Part shown: in pieces, positions 7,479 through 15,330 of the stretch
How the letters are laid out: the number at the start of each line of letters is the position of its first letter
Numbering within the stretch: position 1 is the stretch's first letter
The notes under the pieces: generated by a model
Seen by the model: the letters and a program-made list of their open reading frames with translations, nothing else
Database searches by the model: none
What the model was told of the DNA's origin: nothing
Program-made: the position numbers and the translations under genes
NCBI GenBank assembly: GCA_017513625.1
Contig: JAFXEW010000045.1
Location: 1 to 33,933, forward strand
Source of the DNA: Lachnospiraceae bacterium
GTDB lineage: Bacteria; Bacillota; Clostridia; Lachnospirales; Lachnospiraceae
Direction: 5' to 3'
Length of the DNA: 33,933 bases

Positions 7479-8822
7479 ATGGAAGAGAATGTACTGAAAC
7501 GAGTATTGCCCCATAGTATCGAAGCTGAACAGTCTGTAATCGGCTCTATGATTATGGACAGGGATGCCATTACTGCAGCATACGAACTGATTTCCGGTGA
7601 GGATTTCTATAATAAGCAGTATGCAGTTTTGTTTGATACCATGGTTGAATTGAATAATGAGGGGCAACCGGTGGACCTGGTTACGTTGCAGAATCGTCTG
7701 AAGGAAAAGGCAGTTCCTCCGGAAATCAGTAGTTTGGAATATATCGGTGATTTGATACGTGCGGTTCCTACTTCTGCAAATATTAAGTACTATGCCAATA
7801 TTGTTGCCGAAAAGTCCACGTTGCGTAAGATGATTCGTCTTAATGAGGACATTGCCAATACCTGTTATACAGGTAAGGAGAATCTGGAATTCATACTGGA
7901 GGATACCGAAAAGAGAGTCTTCCAGCTTTGCCAGAGGCGCAACACGGAAGAGTTTACCCCCATCAGAACGGTGGTTATGAATGCCTTAAATAAAATCGAG
8001 GCGGCAGCTAAGATGAAGGGCGCCGTGACCGGTATTCCCACAGGTTTTGTGGATTTGGATTACCGTACAGCAGGTATGCAGCCTTCGGACCTGGTATTAA
8101 TTGCAGCCCGTCCTTCCATGGGAAAGACGGCGTTTGTATTAAATATAGCGGAGCATGTTGCGTTTAAACAGAATCTGCCCGTGGCTATATTTTCATTGGA
8201 AATGAGTAAGGAACAGCTGATTAACCGTATGTTTTCCCTGGAATCCAATGTGGATGCACAAAAGCTCCGTACCGGTTCTTTGAATGACCAGGAGTGGGAA
8301 AGACTGCTGGAGAGTGCGGGTGTAATCGGACGTTCCAAGCTGATTATAGATGATACACCGGGTATCAGTATATCCGAGCTTCGCAGCAAGTGCCGCAAAT
8401 ATAAGCTGGAGCAGGGCCTGTCCATGATTATCATTGACTACTTACAGTTGATGACAGGTAGTGGCAGAAGCGATTCCAGACAGCAGGAGATTTCCGATAT
8501 CTCCAGATCCTTAAAGGCAGTTGCCCGTGAACTTTCGGTTCCTGTGCTGGCATTGTCCCAGTTGTCCCGTGCAGTGGAACAGAGACCGGACCACAGACCC
8601 ATGCTGTCCGACCTGCGAGAATCAGGAGCGATTGAGCAGGATGCGGACGTAGTTATGTTTATATACCGTGATGATTATTATGATAAGGATTCGGAGAAAA
8701 AGGGTATTTCCGAGATTATCATTGCCAAGCAGAGAAACGGTCCCATCGGTACCGTAGAATTAGCCTGGTTGCCTGAATATACCAAGTTTGCAAATTTGGA
8801 AAGGCGTAAGGAAGAGTACTAA
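7479..8822 (+). CDS. dnaB: Replicative DNA helicase DnaB
   Basis: A 447-residue hexameric 5'-3' replication fork helicase (called DnaC in Bacillus subtilis). The N-terminal DnaB domain covers about 8-110 (PHSIEAEQSVIGSM), followed by a linker and the RecA-like motor from about 180. Walker A is ARPSMGKT at 210-217 and Walker B IIIDY at 317-321. SLEMSKEQL at 239-247 and SDLRESGAIEQDADVV near the C-terminus are family motifs. No intein is present. It ends the operon, followed by a terminator. Confidence 0.97.
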   Translation: MEENVLKRVLPHSIEAEQSVIGSMIMDRDAITAAYELISGEDFYNKQYAVLFDTMVELNNEGQPVDLVTLQNRLKEKAVPPEISSLEYIGDLIRAVPTSANIKYYANIVAEKSTLRKMIRLNEDIANTCYTGKENLEFILEDTEKRVFQLCQRRNTEEFTPIRTVVMNALNKIEAAAKMKGAVTGIPTGFVDLDYRTAGMQPSDLVLIAARPSMGKTAFVLNIAEHVAFKQNLPVAIFSLEMSKEQLINRMFSLESNVDAQKLRTGSLNDQEWERLLESAGVIGRSKLIIDDTPGISISELRSKCRKYKLEQGLSMIIIDYLQLMTGSGRSDSRQQEISDISRSLKAVARELSVPVLALSQLSRAVEQRPDHRPMLSDLRESGAIEQDADVVMFIYRDDYYDKDSEKKGISEIIIAKQRNGPIGTVELAWLPEYTKFANLERRKEEY

Positions 8823-8857
8823 AGAGAATAAAGAAGTGTTACTTTTTGATTTACTTA

Positions 8858-8885
8858 GGAGAACAGACAGGTCTGTTCTCCTTTT
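8858..8885 (+). terminator. Terminator after dnaB
   Basis: GGAGAACAGA (8858-8867) pairs with TCTGTTCTCC (8872-8881), loop of four, then TTTT. The remaining 8886-9016 shows no gene, only the ribosome site region of the MerR-type gene. Confidence 0.85.
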
Positions 8886-9016
8886 GTATTGTGTGGAAGC
8901 GAATGGAAGATTTGCGAACAACAATTGCAGAAGGCGGGATTAAGTCGGATTACTTGATCTGCTGCCGGGTGGTTCGGATATAAGATTCATTTTATAGAAA
9001 GGAAAGGTTTAGGGGA

Positions 9017-9640
9017 ATGGGAGAATTTTATATGATTTCGGATGCGGCAAAGGAGGTATGTGTGGAAAACCACGTACTCAGGTATTGGGAGGAGGAATTA
9101 AAACTGCCTATACACCGTAATGAGTCCGGGCACAGGATGTATACACGGGAGGATATAGAGCGATTCAAACAGATAAAGGATATGAAGGAGAAGGGACTTC
9201 AGTTAAAGGCAATTCACGTATTGATGAAAAGTGGTAATTTGAAAAGTGATGCAAAGGACCGGGAGCAGGCAGGATTGCAACAGCAGGCGGAATGTCTGCA
9301 GAAAAAGGAAGAGCCTGTAAGTACGGGTAATTATGAGGACAAACTGCAACGTATTCAGTGGCTGTTTACGGAGTTTGTTAAGAAGTCTTTGGAGGATACC
9401 CTGCCGGAAGCTATGGAGCAGGTGCTTTCTGCTAATATGGAGCAGTATCATAAGGGGCTATGCTCTGAGATAAAGGAAAGTGTGGTTAAGGAGCTGGACT
9501 ATCAATTCCGTATGCAAAGTGAACGGGATGAGGAGAGGGAAAAAGCATATCTGGAGAGAAGCGAGCTCTATTATGAACAGATAGATGAGTTGCTTCGCAG
9601 AAAAAGAGAAAAAAAGAAAAGACGTTTCTTGTTCAGATGA
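9017..9640 (+). CDS. MerR-type HTH protein with C-terminal coiled coil
   Basis: A 207-residue protein. Residues 5-70 form a MerR winged helix (MISDAAKEVCVENHVLRYWEEEL, HRMYTREDIERFKQIKDMKEKGL). The remainder is charged and helical, probably coiled coil, and ends in a Lys/Arg-rich tail KRKREKKKRRF. There is no ligand-binding domain or metal-site pattern. This shape recalls DNA-anchoring MerR-like proteins such as RacA as much as classic regulators; the role is unknown. ATG 9017 has GGAAAGG upstream; a second in-frame ATG at 9032 is possible. The stop codon lies inside a long hairpin shared with the convergent ferredoxin gene. Confidence 0.8.
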   Translation: MGEFYMISDAAKEVCVENHVLRYWEEELKLPIHRNESGHRMYTREDIERFKQIKDMKEKGLQLKAIHVLMKSGNLKSDAKDREQAGLQQQAECLQKKEEPVSTGNYEDKLQRIQWLFTEFVKKSLEDTLPEAMEQVLSANMEQYHKGLCSEIKESVVKELDYQFRMQSERDEEREKAYLERSELYYEQIDELLRRKREKKKRRFLFR

Positions 9641-9652
9641 ACAGAAACGTCT
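9620..9652 (-). terminator. Terminator of the ferredoxin gene, overlapping the MerR-type gene end
   Basis: AGACGTTTC (9620-9628) pairs with GAAACGTCT (9644-9652), with an inner TGTTC/GAACA stem and an AGAT loop. Read on the minus strand it is followed by a long T-rich run (complement of 9598-9619). It serves the minus strand; on the plus strand there is no T tract. Confidence 0.8.
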
Positions 9653-9669
9653 CTTGAATACGCTATGAA

Positions 9670-9837
9670 TTATTCTTCAATAGCACCTACGGGGCACTGA
9701 CCTGCGCAAGCGCCACAGCTGATGCACTTATCTGCATCGATTTCAAACTTGCCATCACCCATGGAAATAGCACCTACGGGGCACTGTGCTTCACAAGCAC
9801 CACAAGCGATACAGGAATCGTTAATTACAAATGCCAT
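9670..9837 (-). CDS. 2[4Fe-4S] ferredoxin, clostridial type
   Basis: A 55-residue protein starting MAFVINDSCIACGACEAQCP and ending GAIEE. Two CxxCxxCxxxCP motifs (Cys9, 12, 15, 19 and Cys38, 41, 44, 48) bind two [4Fe-4S] clusters, typical for the small low-potential electron carriers used by pyruvate:ferredoxin oxidoreductase and hydrogenase. The start has AAGGAGG about 8 bases upstream on the minus strand. It is monocistronic: own promoter upstream and own terminator downstream. The two halves are near repeats of each other (CPVGAI occurs twice). Confidence 0.96.
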   Translation of the reverse strand: MAFVINDSCIACGACEAQCPVGAISMGDGKFEIDADKCISCGACAGQCPVGAIEE

Positions 9838-9869
9838 AATACAATCCTCCTTAATAATGCGAAATAGGC

Positions 9870-9934
9870 TTGATATAAAAATATCAATCTATCAATTATA
9901 TATTCATTGTAATACAAAAGTATGCTTATTACAA
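9870..9934 (-). promoter_or_regulatory. Ferredoxin promoter and leader hairpin
   Basis: On the minus strand TTGTAA (9934-9929) and TACAAT (9911-9906) are 17 bases apart. A perfect AT-rich hairpin TTGATAT-AAAA-ATATCAA (9870-9887) lies in the presumed leader, between promoter and ribosome site. Confidence 0.5.
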
Positions 9935-9996
9935 GCAAAATTCCCTAAAAAAACAAGGAGTTTTGCAAAAAAAGATTAAAAAATCTGTTTTTTATT

Positions 9997-10575
9997 AAGG
10001 CACACCTTCTCACATACCATGATGCACAAGTCATAGCCCCGGGAAAACGCAATGTCAAATGTGGTGTTTCTGACGGAAGGCACCTTTCCAATCCCTTATT
10101 GTTTGTGTCTTTTCCAGGAAGTACACCTGCCCGTCTTTGTTCGCAGGGGATGTACACGGAACATTGTTTTGGAAGCAAATGCGAGAATTTCTTAATGTGC
10201 AGGGCTTTGGAATCGGGTTCCCGTTTTTATGGTCTTGAACAAAAAAGTGCCCTGTCCGTGGCCGGCGGAATGTAGAGTTTACTCTACGTTCCGTATGGTC
10301 CGCGAACAGGGCGCTTATTTTTGTCCCAGCTCATAAAAACAGGGACTAATCATAAATTCCAAAGCCGCACATTTAGTAATTCCGCATTTGCTTACCACAA
10401 TGTTCCGAGTACATCCCCTGCGGACAAAGCCGTGGCAGGTGTTCTTGCCTGAAAAGACACAAATCCTCTTGGAAAGGCTGCCTTCCGAGAAACGCTCACA
10501 TTTGCCACAATGTTTTTCCGGGGCTGTGACTGTACATCAAGGTATGCGAGAAGGCTGTGACCTAACTCAATGACA
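9997..10575. repeat. Large foldback (palindromic) dispersed repeat, copy A
   Basis: About 580 bases form one imperfect giant palindrome. The centre (about 10247-10312) is a GC-rich hairpin, GTGCCCTGTCCG pairing with CGCGAACAGGGCGC, capped by GTAGAG-TTTA-CTCTAC. Outward, both arms continue to pair: CTTTGGAAT/ATTCCAAAG, ACATTGT/ACAATGT, CCCCTGCG/CGCAGGGG, TTGGAAAGG, CCGGGGCT and GAGAAGG. Compared with copy B it is inverted as a unit, and the two arm types keep their identity between copies. No transposase and no credible gene lies inside. It fills the gap between ferredoxin and the 3' end of pflA. Confidence 0.85.
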
Positions 10576-10582
10576 GGGGGTC

Positions 10583-11344
10583 TTATGGCTGTTTTTGCAT
10601 CTTCTGGCGTCTGGCTTTGATGCCATCCAGAATTACCTGTTTCTTTTCGAGCAGCAGATTTTTGTCCATGGCGGGGACACCTTTTAAGCGGTATTCCATG
10701 CCAAGCTTTTCGTACTTAGACTCGCCCATGGTGTGATAGGGGAGCACATCCAGAGCTTTCAGGGAACTCAAGCCGCCGATAAAGTAGCCAAGGTCATACA
10801 GGTATTTATCGTCGTCTGTGAGACCGGGAACCACTACGTGACGAATCCAGGTATCCACATTGCGTTCCGACAGATATTCTGCAAACTTGAGAATATTGGT
10901 GTTGGGCTGGGCGGTAAGGTTGCGGTGTTTCTCCGGGTCAATGTGTTTAATGTCCAGCATGACCAAATCCGTAAGTGTCATTAAATGGTCCAGTTTAGCC
11001 AGCAGAGCCGGATTCTCCGGATTGTAGGTGATGCCGGAGGTGTCCACACAGGTGTGGATATTTTTGGACTTGGCAAGAGTAAATAAATCTATTAAAAAAT
11101 CAATCTGGAGCAGGGGCTCGCCACCGGTGACCGTAATGCCGCCCCCTCTGTAAAAACTGATATTTCTTTCATACTGTTCGATAATATATGCGGGCTCCAT
11201 TAAAGTGCCGGCATTTGTTTCCCATGTGTCGGGATTGTGACAGTAAGCGCACCGCATGGGGCAGCCCTGTGTAAAAATAACAAATCTGACGCCCGGTCCG
11301 TCTACGGTACCAAAGCTTTCTAAAGAATGGATTCGTCCTTGCAT
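10583..11344 (-). CDS. pflA: Pyruvate formate-lyase activating enzyme (radical SAM)
   Basis: A 253-residue radical SAM enzyme that abstracts hydrogen from a glycine in the PFL radical domain, using a [4Fe-4S] cluster and S-adenosylmethionine. The cluster motif CPMRCAYC gives Cys28, 32 and 35, followed by HNPDTW. GGITVTGGEPLLQ and the later HVVVPGLTDD fit the family. The size is typical of the short PFL activases without extra ferredoxin domains. RBS AAGGAGG precedes the ATG. It lies downstream of the split PFL genes, behind a terminator-like hairpin that may lower its expression relative to the enzyme. Confidence 0.95.
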   Translation of the reverse strand: MQGRIHSLESFGTVDGPGVRFVIFTQGCPMRCAYCHNPDTWETNAGTLMEPAYIIEQYERNISFYRGGGITVTGGEPLLQIDFLIDLFTLAKSKNIHTCVDTSGITYNPENPALLAKLDHLMTLTDLVMLDIKHIDPEKHRNLTAQPNTNILKFAEYLSERNVDTWIRHVVVPGLTDDDKYLYDLGYFIGGLSSLKALDVLPYHTMGESKYEKLGMEYRLKGVPAMDKNLLLEKKQVILDGIKARRQKMQKQP

Positions 11345-11361
11345 AGAACCTCCTTATCAAT

Positions 11362-11391
11362 AAAAAACCCGGGAGAAGAACTCCCGGGTTT
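11362..11391 (-). terminator. Terminator or attenuator between the glycyl-radical gene and pflA
   Basis: On the minus strand, AACCCGGGAG-TTCTT-CTCCCGGGTT runs into TTTTTT. The perfect 10-bp GC-rich stem should strongly reduce read-through into pflA, which has no obvious promoter of its own in the 18 remaining bases. Confidence 0.85.
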
Positions 11392-11442
11392 AATCTCCTT
11401 GAAGAGAGTGCACTCTCTTAGCTTAATATTCCCGTATGAGAA

Positions 11443-11685
11443 TTAGATATTCTCATGGAAAGTACGAGAAATAACATCTGCCTGCTGTTCGGGAGTTAAC
11501 TTGATGAAGTTAACTGCGTATCCGGATACACGGATGGTCAGCTGGGGATAGTTCTCGGGATGCTGCTGAGCATCTAATAACATTTCTCTGTTTAATACGT
11601 TTACATTCAGATGATGTCCGCCCTTAACTGCGTAACCATCTAATAAAGATACAAGGTTATCAACCTGAGCTGCGTTTACTGCCAT
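11443..11685 (-). CDS. Stand-alone glycyl-radical domain of pyruvate formate-lyase
   Basis: An 80-residue protein equal to the C-terminal part of ordinary [28 protein letters not shown], then the radical loop RVSGYAVNF at 52-60 with the radical glycine at 55. In a conventional PFL of about 750 residues this piece is fused to the core; here it has its own ATG, with TAGGAGG upstream. It resembles GrcA (YfiD), which can replace a damaged radical domain, but here it looks like the only radical domain for the adjacent core. It must therefore dock in trans (inference). It is third in the pfl transcript. Confidence 0.9.
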   Translation of the reverse strand: MAVNAAQVDNLVSLLDGYAVKGGHHLNVNVLNREMLLDAQQHPENYPQLTIRVSGYAVNFIKLTPEQQADVISRTFHENI

Positions 11686-11702
11686 GATTTTGTCCTCCTA
11701 TA

Positions 11703-11906
11703 TTATTGATAATCATCTAAACCCTGATGCAGGGTGGGTACGCTACAGGCCAGCGGGGTTCTGGAACAATCCGCACAGCCCATAGTCTGAACGTTTTTGG
11801 ACTCTTTTGTAGCTGCGTTATAGTCCACATTAACGTGGCCTACACCATTTAACATTCCTTCATCCAGTAACTTTACCAGATCGTCTACCATAGTCTTCTC
11901 GTCCAT
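11703..11906 (-). CDS. 67-aa Cys-containing relative of the glycyl-radical domain, function unknown
   Basis: The first 30 residues (MVDDLVKLLDEGMLNGVGHV, then NVDYN) follow the start of the neighbouring radical domain ([20 protein letters not shown], then NVNVLN), with about 11 identities in 25. The radical loop is then absent. It is replaced by a tail with three cysteines (Cys44, 47, 54) around GCADCSRTPLACSVPTLHQG. AGAGG lies eight bases before the ATG, and the gene sits 17 bases ahead of the radical-domain gene, so it looks translated. It may be a decoy or regulatory subunit that occupies the same dock on the core, or a metal or redox protein; both are guesses. Confidence 0.75.
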   Translation of the reverse strand: MDEKTMVDDLVKLLDEGMLNGVGHVNVDYNAATKESKNVQTMGCADCSRTPLACSVPTLHQGLDDYQ

Positions 11907-12041
11907 GTATATACCTCTTAGAATTTGAAACTTGTTGTTAGTTACTGATTCGAGCTAATCACGATATCGTGACCGGGATATCTTACTTGTTTAAGTCAAT
12001 TTCGTATATCCGGGCGACATCGAAATGTCGCCGGAAAGATA
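11907..12041 (-). other. Intercistronic region with a remnant of a second pfl 3' end and two palindromes
   Basis: Read on the minus strand, 12003-11983 spells EIDLNK-stop, the same last six residues as the PFL core that ends at 12042. All four base differences in those codons are synonymous, and similarity continues a few bases past the stop. Between the two copies is a perfect hairpin GGCGACAT-TTCG-ATGTCGCC (12013-12032). Nearer the 67-aa gene is a 14-bp perfect palindrome TCACGATATCGTGA (11959-11972). Confidence 0.75.
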
Positions 12042-14081
12042 TTATTTGTTCAAATCGATTTCGATGTCGCCGGCAAATACCTGATCTTCCTTACCAAGAG
12101 CACCGGGGATGATGGTGAAGGTATTGGAAATACCGTCCTGTGCATCTCTGAAAGGTAACTTAGCTACGGAAGATAAGGATGCAATAGCACCGTGGGTATC
12201 ACGTCCGTGCATGGGGTTAGCACCGGGTGCGAAAGGCTGGCCCTTCTTACGTCCATCGGGGGTATTACCGGTAGCCTTACCATAGGTAACGTTAGAGGTA
12301 ATGGTCAGGATGGAAGTGGTAGGAACACCGTTTCTATAGGTATGATGTCTTCTGATAGCGGTCATGAACTTGTGTACAATGTCCTGAGCGATGCTATCTA
12401 CGCGATCATCGTCATTACCGTATTTAGGGAAGTCACCGGTGGTCTTGAAGTCTACGATGATACCGTCTTCGTCACGGATAACTTCTACCTTAGCATACTT
12501 GATTGCGGATAAAGAGTCTGCAACGATTGAAAGACCTGCAACACCGGTTGCGAAGTATCTCTTAACATCTCTGTCATGCAGAGCCATCTCAGCTCTCTCG
12601 TAGCAGTACTTGTCATGCATGTAGTGGATAATGTTCAGGGTGTTTACATAAACATCTGCCTGCCATTCGATCATGTCGATGAACTTATCCATTACATCAT
12701 CAAAGTCAAGAACATCACCAACAACGGGACGATACTTAGGTCCAACCTGCTTCTTGGTAACTTCGTCCACACCACCGTTCAAAGCGTATAATAAACACTT
12801 AGCCAGGTTTGCACGAGCACCGAAGAACTGCATTTCTTTACCGATAACCATGGAAGATACACAACATGCGATACCGTAGTCATCGCCGTGATCATGTCTC
12901 ATCAGGTCGTCGTTCTCATACTGGATAGAAGAGGTCTGGATAGACATCTTTGCACAGTATCTCTTCCAGTTCTCAGGAAGTCTGGTAGACCAAAGAACGG
13001 TCAGGTTGGGCTCGGGAGAAGGTCCTAAGTTGGTCAGAGTATGCAGATAACGATAGCTCATCTTGGATACTAAGTGACGTCCGTCAACACCAACACCTGC
13101 CAGAGACTCGGTTACCCATACAGGGTCACCTGCGAAAATCTGGTTGTACTCGGGAGTACGAGCAAACTTGATGCATCTTAACTTCATGATGAAGTGATCA
13201 ACGAATTCCTGGATCTGCTCTTCGGTAAAGGTACCGTTAGCAAGGTCTCTTTCTGCATAGATGTCAAGGAAAGTAGAAGTACGTCCTAAGGACATAGCTG
13301 CACCGTTCTGCTCCTTAACTGCACACAGGTAACCGAAGTAGGTAGCCTGGATAGCTTCCTTTACGTTAGCAGCGGGTCTGGCGATATCACAGCCGTAAGA
13401 AGCTGCCATTTCCTTCATCTGCTTCAGAGCAATAATCTGCTCAGAGATTTCTTCACGGAGACGGATTACATCATCGGTCATTACGCGGCCGGTGGAATCC
13501 TTCTGCTCTAATTTATCTTCAATCAGTCTGTCGATACCGTACAGAGCAACACGTCTGTAGTCACCGATGATACGACCACGGCCATAAGCATCAGGAAGAC
13601 CGGTAACGATATGGGAAGAACGGCAAGCTCTCATCTCTGCGTTGTAAGCATCGAAACAACCTGCGTTGTGAGTCTTTCTGTGAGTGGAGAAGAACTCGCT
13701 GATCTCAGGATCAACTTCGTAACCGTTGTCGGAGCAAGCCTTCTCTGCCATACGGATACCGCCGTAAGGCTGTAAGGATCTCTTGAAAGGCTTGTCGGTC
13801 TGGAAACCAACGATGGTCTCCTTGCTCTTGTCAAGGTATCCGGGACCGTGGGAAACAATAGTGGAAACAACCTTGGTGTCCATATCAAGTACACCGCCTG
13901 CTTCTCTTTCTTTTTTCTGTAAGTCAAGTACCATTGCCCATAAGTCTTTTGTGTTCTGTGTAGCGTCAGCTAAGAAGCTCTCATCGCCGTCATAAGGATG
14001 ATAGTTCTTCTGGATGAAGTCACGTACGTTAACTTCAGTAGCCCATTTGCCGTCTACAAAATTTGTCCATTCAGGTCTCAT
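12042..14081 (-). CDS. Pyruvate formate-lyase core lacking the C-terminal glycyl-radical domain
   Basis: A 679-residue protein matching the PFL (formate C-acetyltransferase) barrel from its N-terminus ([12 protein letters not shown]). The adjacent catalytic cysteines are in ACCVSSM at 405-411 (Cys406, Cys407). Other family blocks are [20 protein letters not shown] and SVAKLPF. It ends in GDIEIDLNK, just where conventional PFL continues into the radical domain, so about 70-80 residues are missing and supplied by a separate gene downstream. It converts pyruvate plus CoA to acetyl-CoA and formate in anaerobic fermentation, provided the radical domain docks in trans. RBS GAGGAGG lies about 10 bases upstream; a consensus promoter drives it. 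Confidence 0.93.
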   Translation of the reverse strand: MRPEWTNFVDGKWATEVNVRDFIQKNYHPYDGDESFLADATQNTKDLWAMVLDLQKKEREAGGVLDMDTKVVSTIVSHGPGYLDKSKETIVGFQTDKPFKRSLQPYGGIRMAEKACSDNGYEVDPEISEFFSTHRKTHNAGCFDAYNAEMRACRSSHIVTGLPDAYGRGRIIGDYRRVALYGIDRLIEDKLEQKDSTGRVMTDDVIRLREEISEQIIALKQMKEMAASYGCDIARPAANVKEAIQATYFGYLCAVKEQNGAAMSLGRTSTFLDIYAERDLANGTFTEEQIQEFVDHFIMKLRCIKFARTPEYNQIFAGDPVWVTESLAGVGVDGRHLVSKMSYRYLHTLTNLGPSPEPNLTVLWSTRLPENWKRYCAKMSIQTSSIQYENDDLMRHDHGDDYGIACCVSSMVIGKEMQFFGARANLAKCLLYALNGGVDEVTKKQVGPKYRPVVGDVLDFDDVMDKFIDMIEWQADVYVNTLNIIHYMHDKYCYERAEMALHDRDVKRYFATGVAGLSIVADSLSAIKYAKVEVIRDEDGIIVDFKTTGDFPKYGNDDDRVDSIAQDIVHKFMTAIRRHHTYRNGVPTTSILTITSNVTYGKATGNTPDGRKKGQPFAPGANPMHGRDTHGAIASLSSVAKLPFRDAQDGISNTFTIIPGALGKEDQVFAGDIEIDLNK

Positions 14082-14126
14082 TTTGAAATAGCCTCCTCTT
14101 TAAATATGATTAATTTATTATATCTT

Positions 14127-14187
14127 AATTAGAATATCGAACTTCTAATTCTAGGCTAATTATATTTTATAGAAATAATGGTGTCAA
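14127..14187 (-). promoter_or_regulatory. Consensus promoter of the pfl operon with a leader inverted repeat
   Basis: On the minus strand TTGACA (14187-14182) and TATAAT (14164-14159) match sigma-A consensus perfectly, with 17-base spacing. Just downstream is a perfect 8+8 inverted repeat AATTAGAA/TTCTAATT (14127-14134, 14143-14150) around TATCGAAC. It is placed where a repressor or leader hairpin would act. Another short repeat, TGTAC/GTACA, lies upstream at 14199-14216. Confidence 0.85.
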
Positions 14188-14246
14188 GGTTGCGCCGTGT
14201 ACTTAATTGGGTACAAAGACCTATAGCGGGCCATATACGGATAGAC

Positions 14247-14275
14247 TTGCCAGAATCGGGGGAAAGTATTATACT
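14247..14275 (+). promoter_or_regulatory. Promoter of the DUF1858 gene
   Basis: TTGCCA (14247-14252) and TATACT (14270-14275) are 17 bases apart, about 36 bases before the ATG. It is divergent from the pfl promoter. Confidence 0.65.
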
Positions 14276-14310
14276 GATAATGATGTAGAAACAGAAAGGA
14301 GTATGTGGAT

Positions 14311-14502
14311 ATGGCTGAAATTACCAAAGACATAACTATCGGTGAACTTTTGCGCATGAAGCCTGAAGTAGCACCCGTATTATTAAATGCAGGTATGCAT
14401 TGTCTGGGATGTCCCTCAGCACAGGGAGAATCTCTGGCAGAGGCTGCAATGGTACATGGAATTGATGCAGATGCATTAATCGAGGCTATTAAGGCAGTGT
14501 AA
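14311..14502 (+). CDS. DUF1858 small protein
   Basis: A 63-residue protein with the family pattern [39 protein letters not shown]. The CxxC pair in HCLGC gives the domain its usual name of hybrid-cluster-protein-associated or disulfide domain. The role is probably redox or metal related, but no reaction is known. The ATG at 14311 has GAAAGGAG nine bases upstream; a GTG two codons earlier lies too close to that site. It is a single gene with its own promoter and terminator, divergent from the oxygen-sensitive PFL system, which may hint at shared anaerobic expression. Confidence 0.88.
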   Translation: MAEITKDITIGELLRMKPEVAPVLLNAGMHCLGCPSAQGESLAEAAMVHGIDADALIEAIKAV

Positions 14503-14523
14503 GTGATGCAGAAATAGATAAAC

Positions 14524-14551
14524 AAAGCCTGAAGGAAATCCTTCAGGCTTT
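14524..14551. terminator. Bidirectional terminator between DUF1858 and mecA
   Basis: AAAGCCTGAAGG (14524-14535) pairs perfectly with CCTTCAGGCTTT (14540-14551). It lies between two convergent genes and has A/T runs at both ends. Confidence 0.85.
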
Positions 14552-14561
14552 ATCTTTGTCA

Positions 14562-15302
14562 TTATATGCAGTTATATAAGCGGGACAACGCATTGCCTGT
14601 AATCAGCGGAGCGTAGTGTTCCTCCAGGAAAGCTTTGGAGGAGGACAAATCCCTGCGCAGGTGTCCGTATTCGGAAAGCACGTTACATAGCTTGGAAAAA
14701 TGGGTTTTGTCCTGCTTACCCAGAGTCACCAAAAGCAGATAGGCATCTCCATCGGGAGTCTTGTACAGGGTGTTGGTGCCATGGCTGTAGGGACCTGCAA
14801 TCATAGCGGCATCCATTACATCGGACAGTGTTTCAAACATAAAGACTCTGCTGAGCCTGGGGTCAAGGTCTGCAATGTCCTCGGGAGGCGCAGAGCTTTC
14901 TTCGCCGGTTTCTGCAGTGTCCTCGCCGATTTGTTCGGAAGCATCCTGAATGCGCTGGAACAAATCCATTATTTCGTCGGCTTCCCCGGAAGCATCCTCC
15001 TCTTCTTCCACGGCGGAAGGGGCAAAACGTGCCAGACGGGGGTTCAGTTCTTCGGGGTCCTCTACCTTGGTTATAATCAATACGATGCTTTCTGCGCTCA
15101 TGGGGATGGCTTCAATCATCAGCGGAATATCATCTGCCTCAAAGCCGAACTCGTAGTTGGCCTGCTTCATCATATCTCTGAAAAGGTTCTTGGCCTTTTC
15201 GCTGCCGTAAACCAATTCGCTGATTTTGAGTTCCCGCCTTGCCAGATCCTCTCTGGTCAAGGTACAACGTATCTGGTTTTCATTTATTTTTTCAATTTTC
15301 AT
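14562..15302 (-). CDS. mecA: MecA-family adaptor protein
   Basis: A 246-residue adaptor of the MecA family, which delivers target proteins to the ClpC AAA+ ATPase and ClpP protease. The N-terminal domain starts MKIEKINENQIRCTLTREDL. A very acidic linker covers about 98-142 (EEEEDASGEADE and so on). The C-terminal ClpC-binding-like domain includes RVFMFETLSDVMDAA and LYNCI at the end. The length and two-domain layout are typical. Its targets cannot be predicted. It is monocistronic, with a promoter-like region upstream and convergent with DUF1858. Confidence 0.88.
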   Translation of the reverse strand: MKIEKINENQIRCTLTREDLARRELKISELVYGSEKAKNLFRDMMKQANYEFGFEADDIPLMIEAIPMSAESIVLIITKVEDPEELNPRLARFAPSAVEEEEDASGEADEIMDLFQRIQDASEQIGEDTAETGEESSAPPEDIADLDPRLSRVFMFETLSDVMDAAMIAGPYSHGTNTLYKTPDGDAYLLLVTLGKQDKTHFSKLCNVLSEYGHLRRDLSSSKAFLEEHYAPLITGNALSRLYNCI

Positions 15303-15330
15303 ATAATCACCATACCTTTCCCAGTTATTT

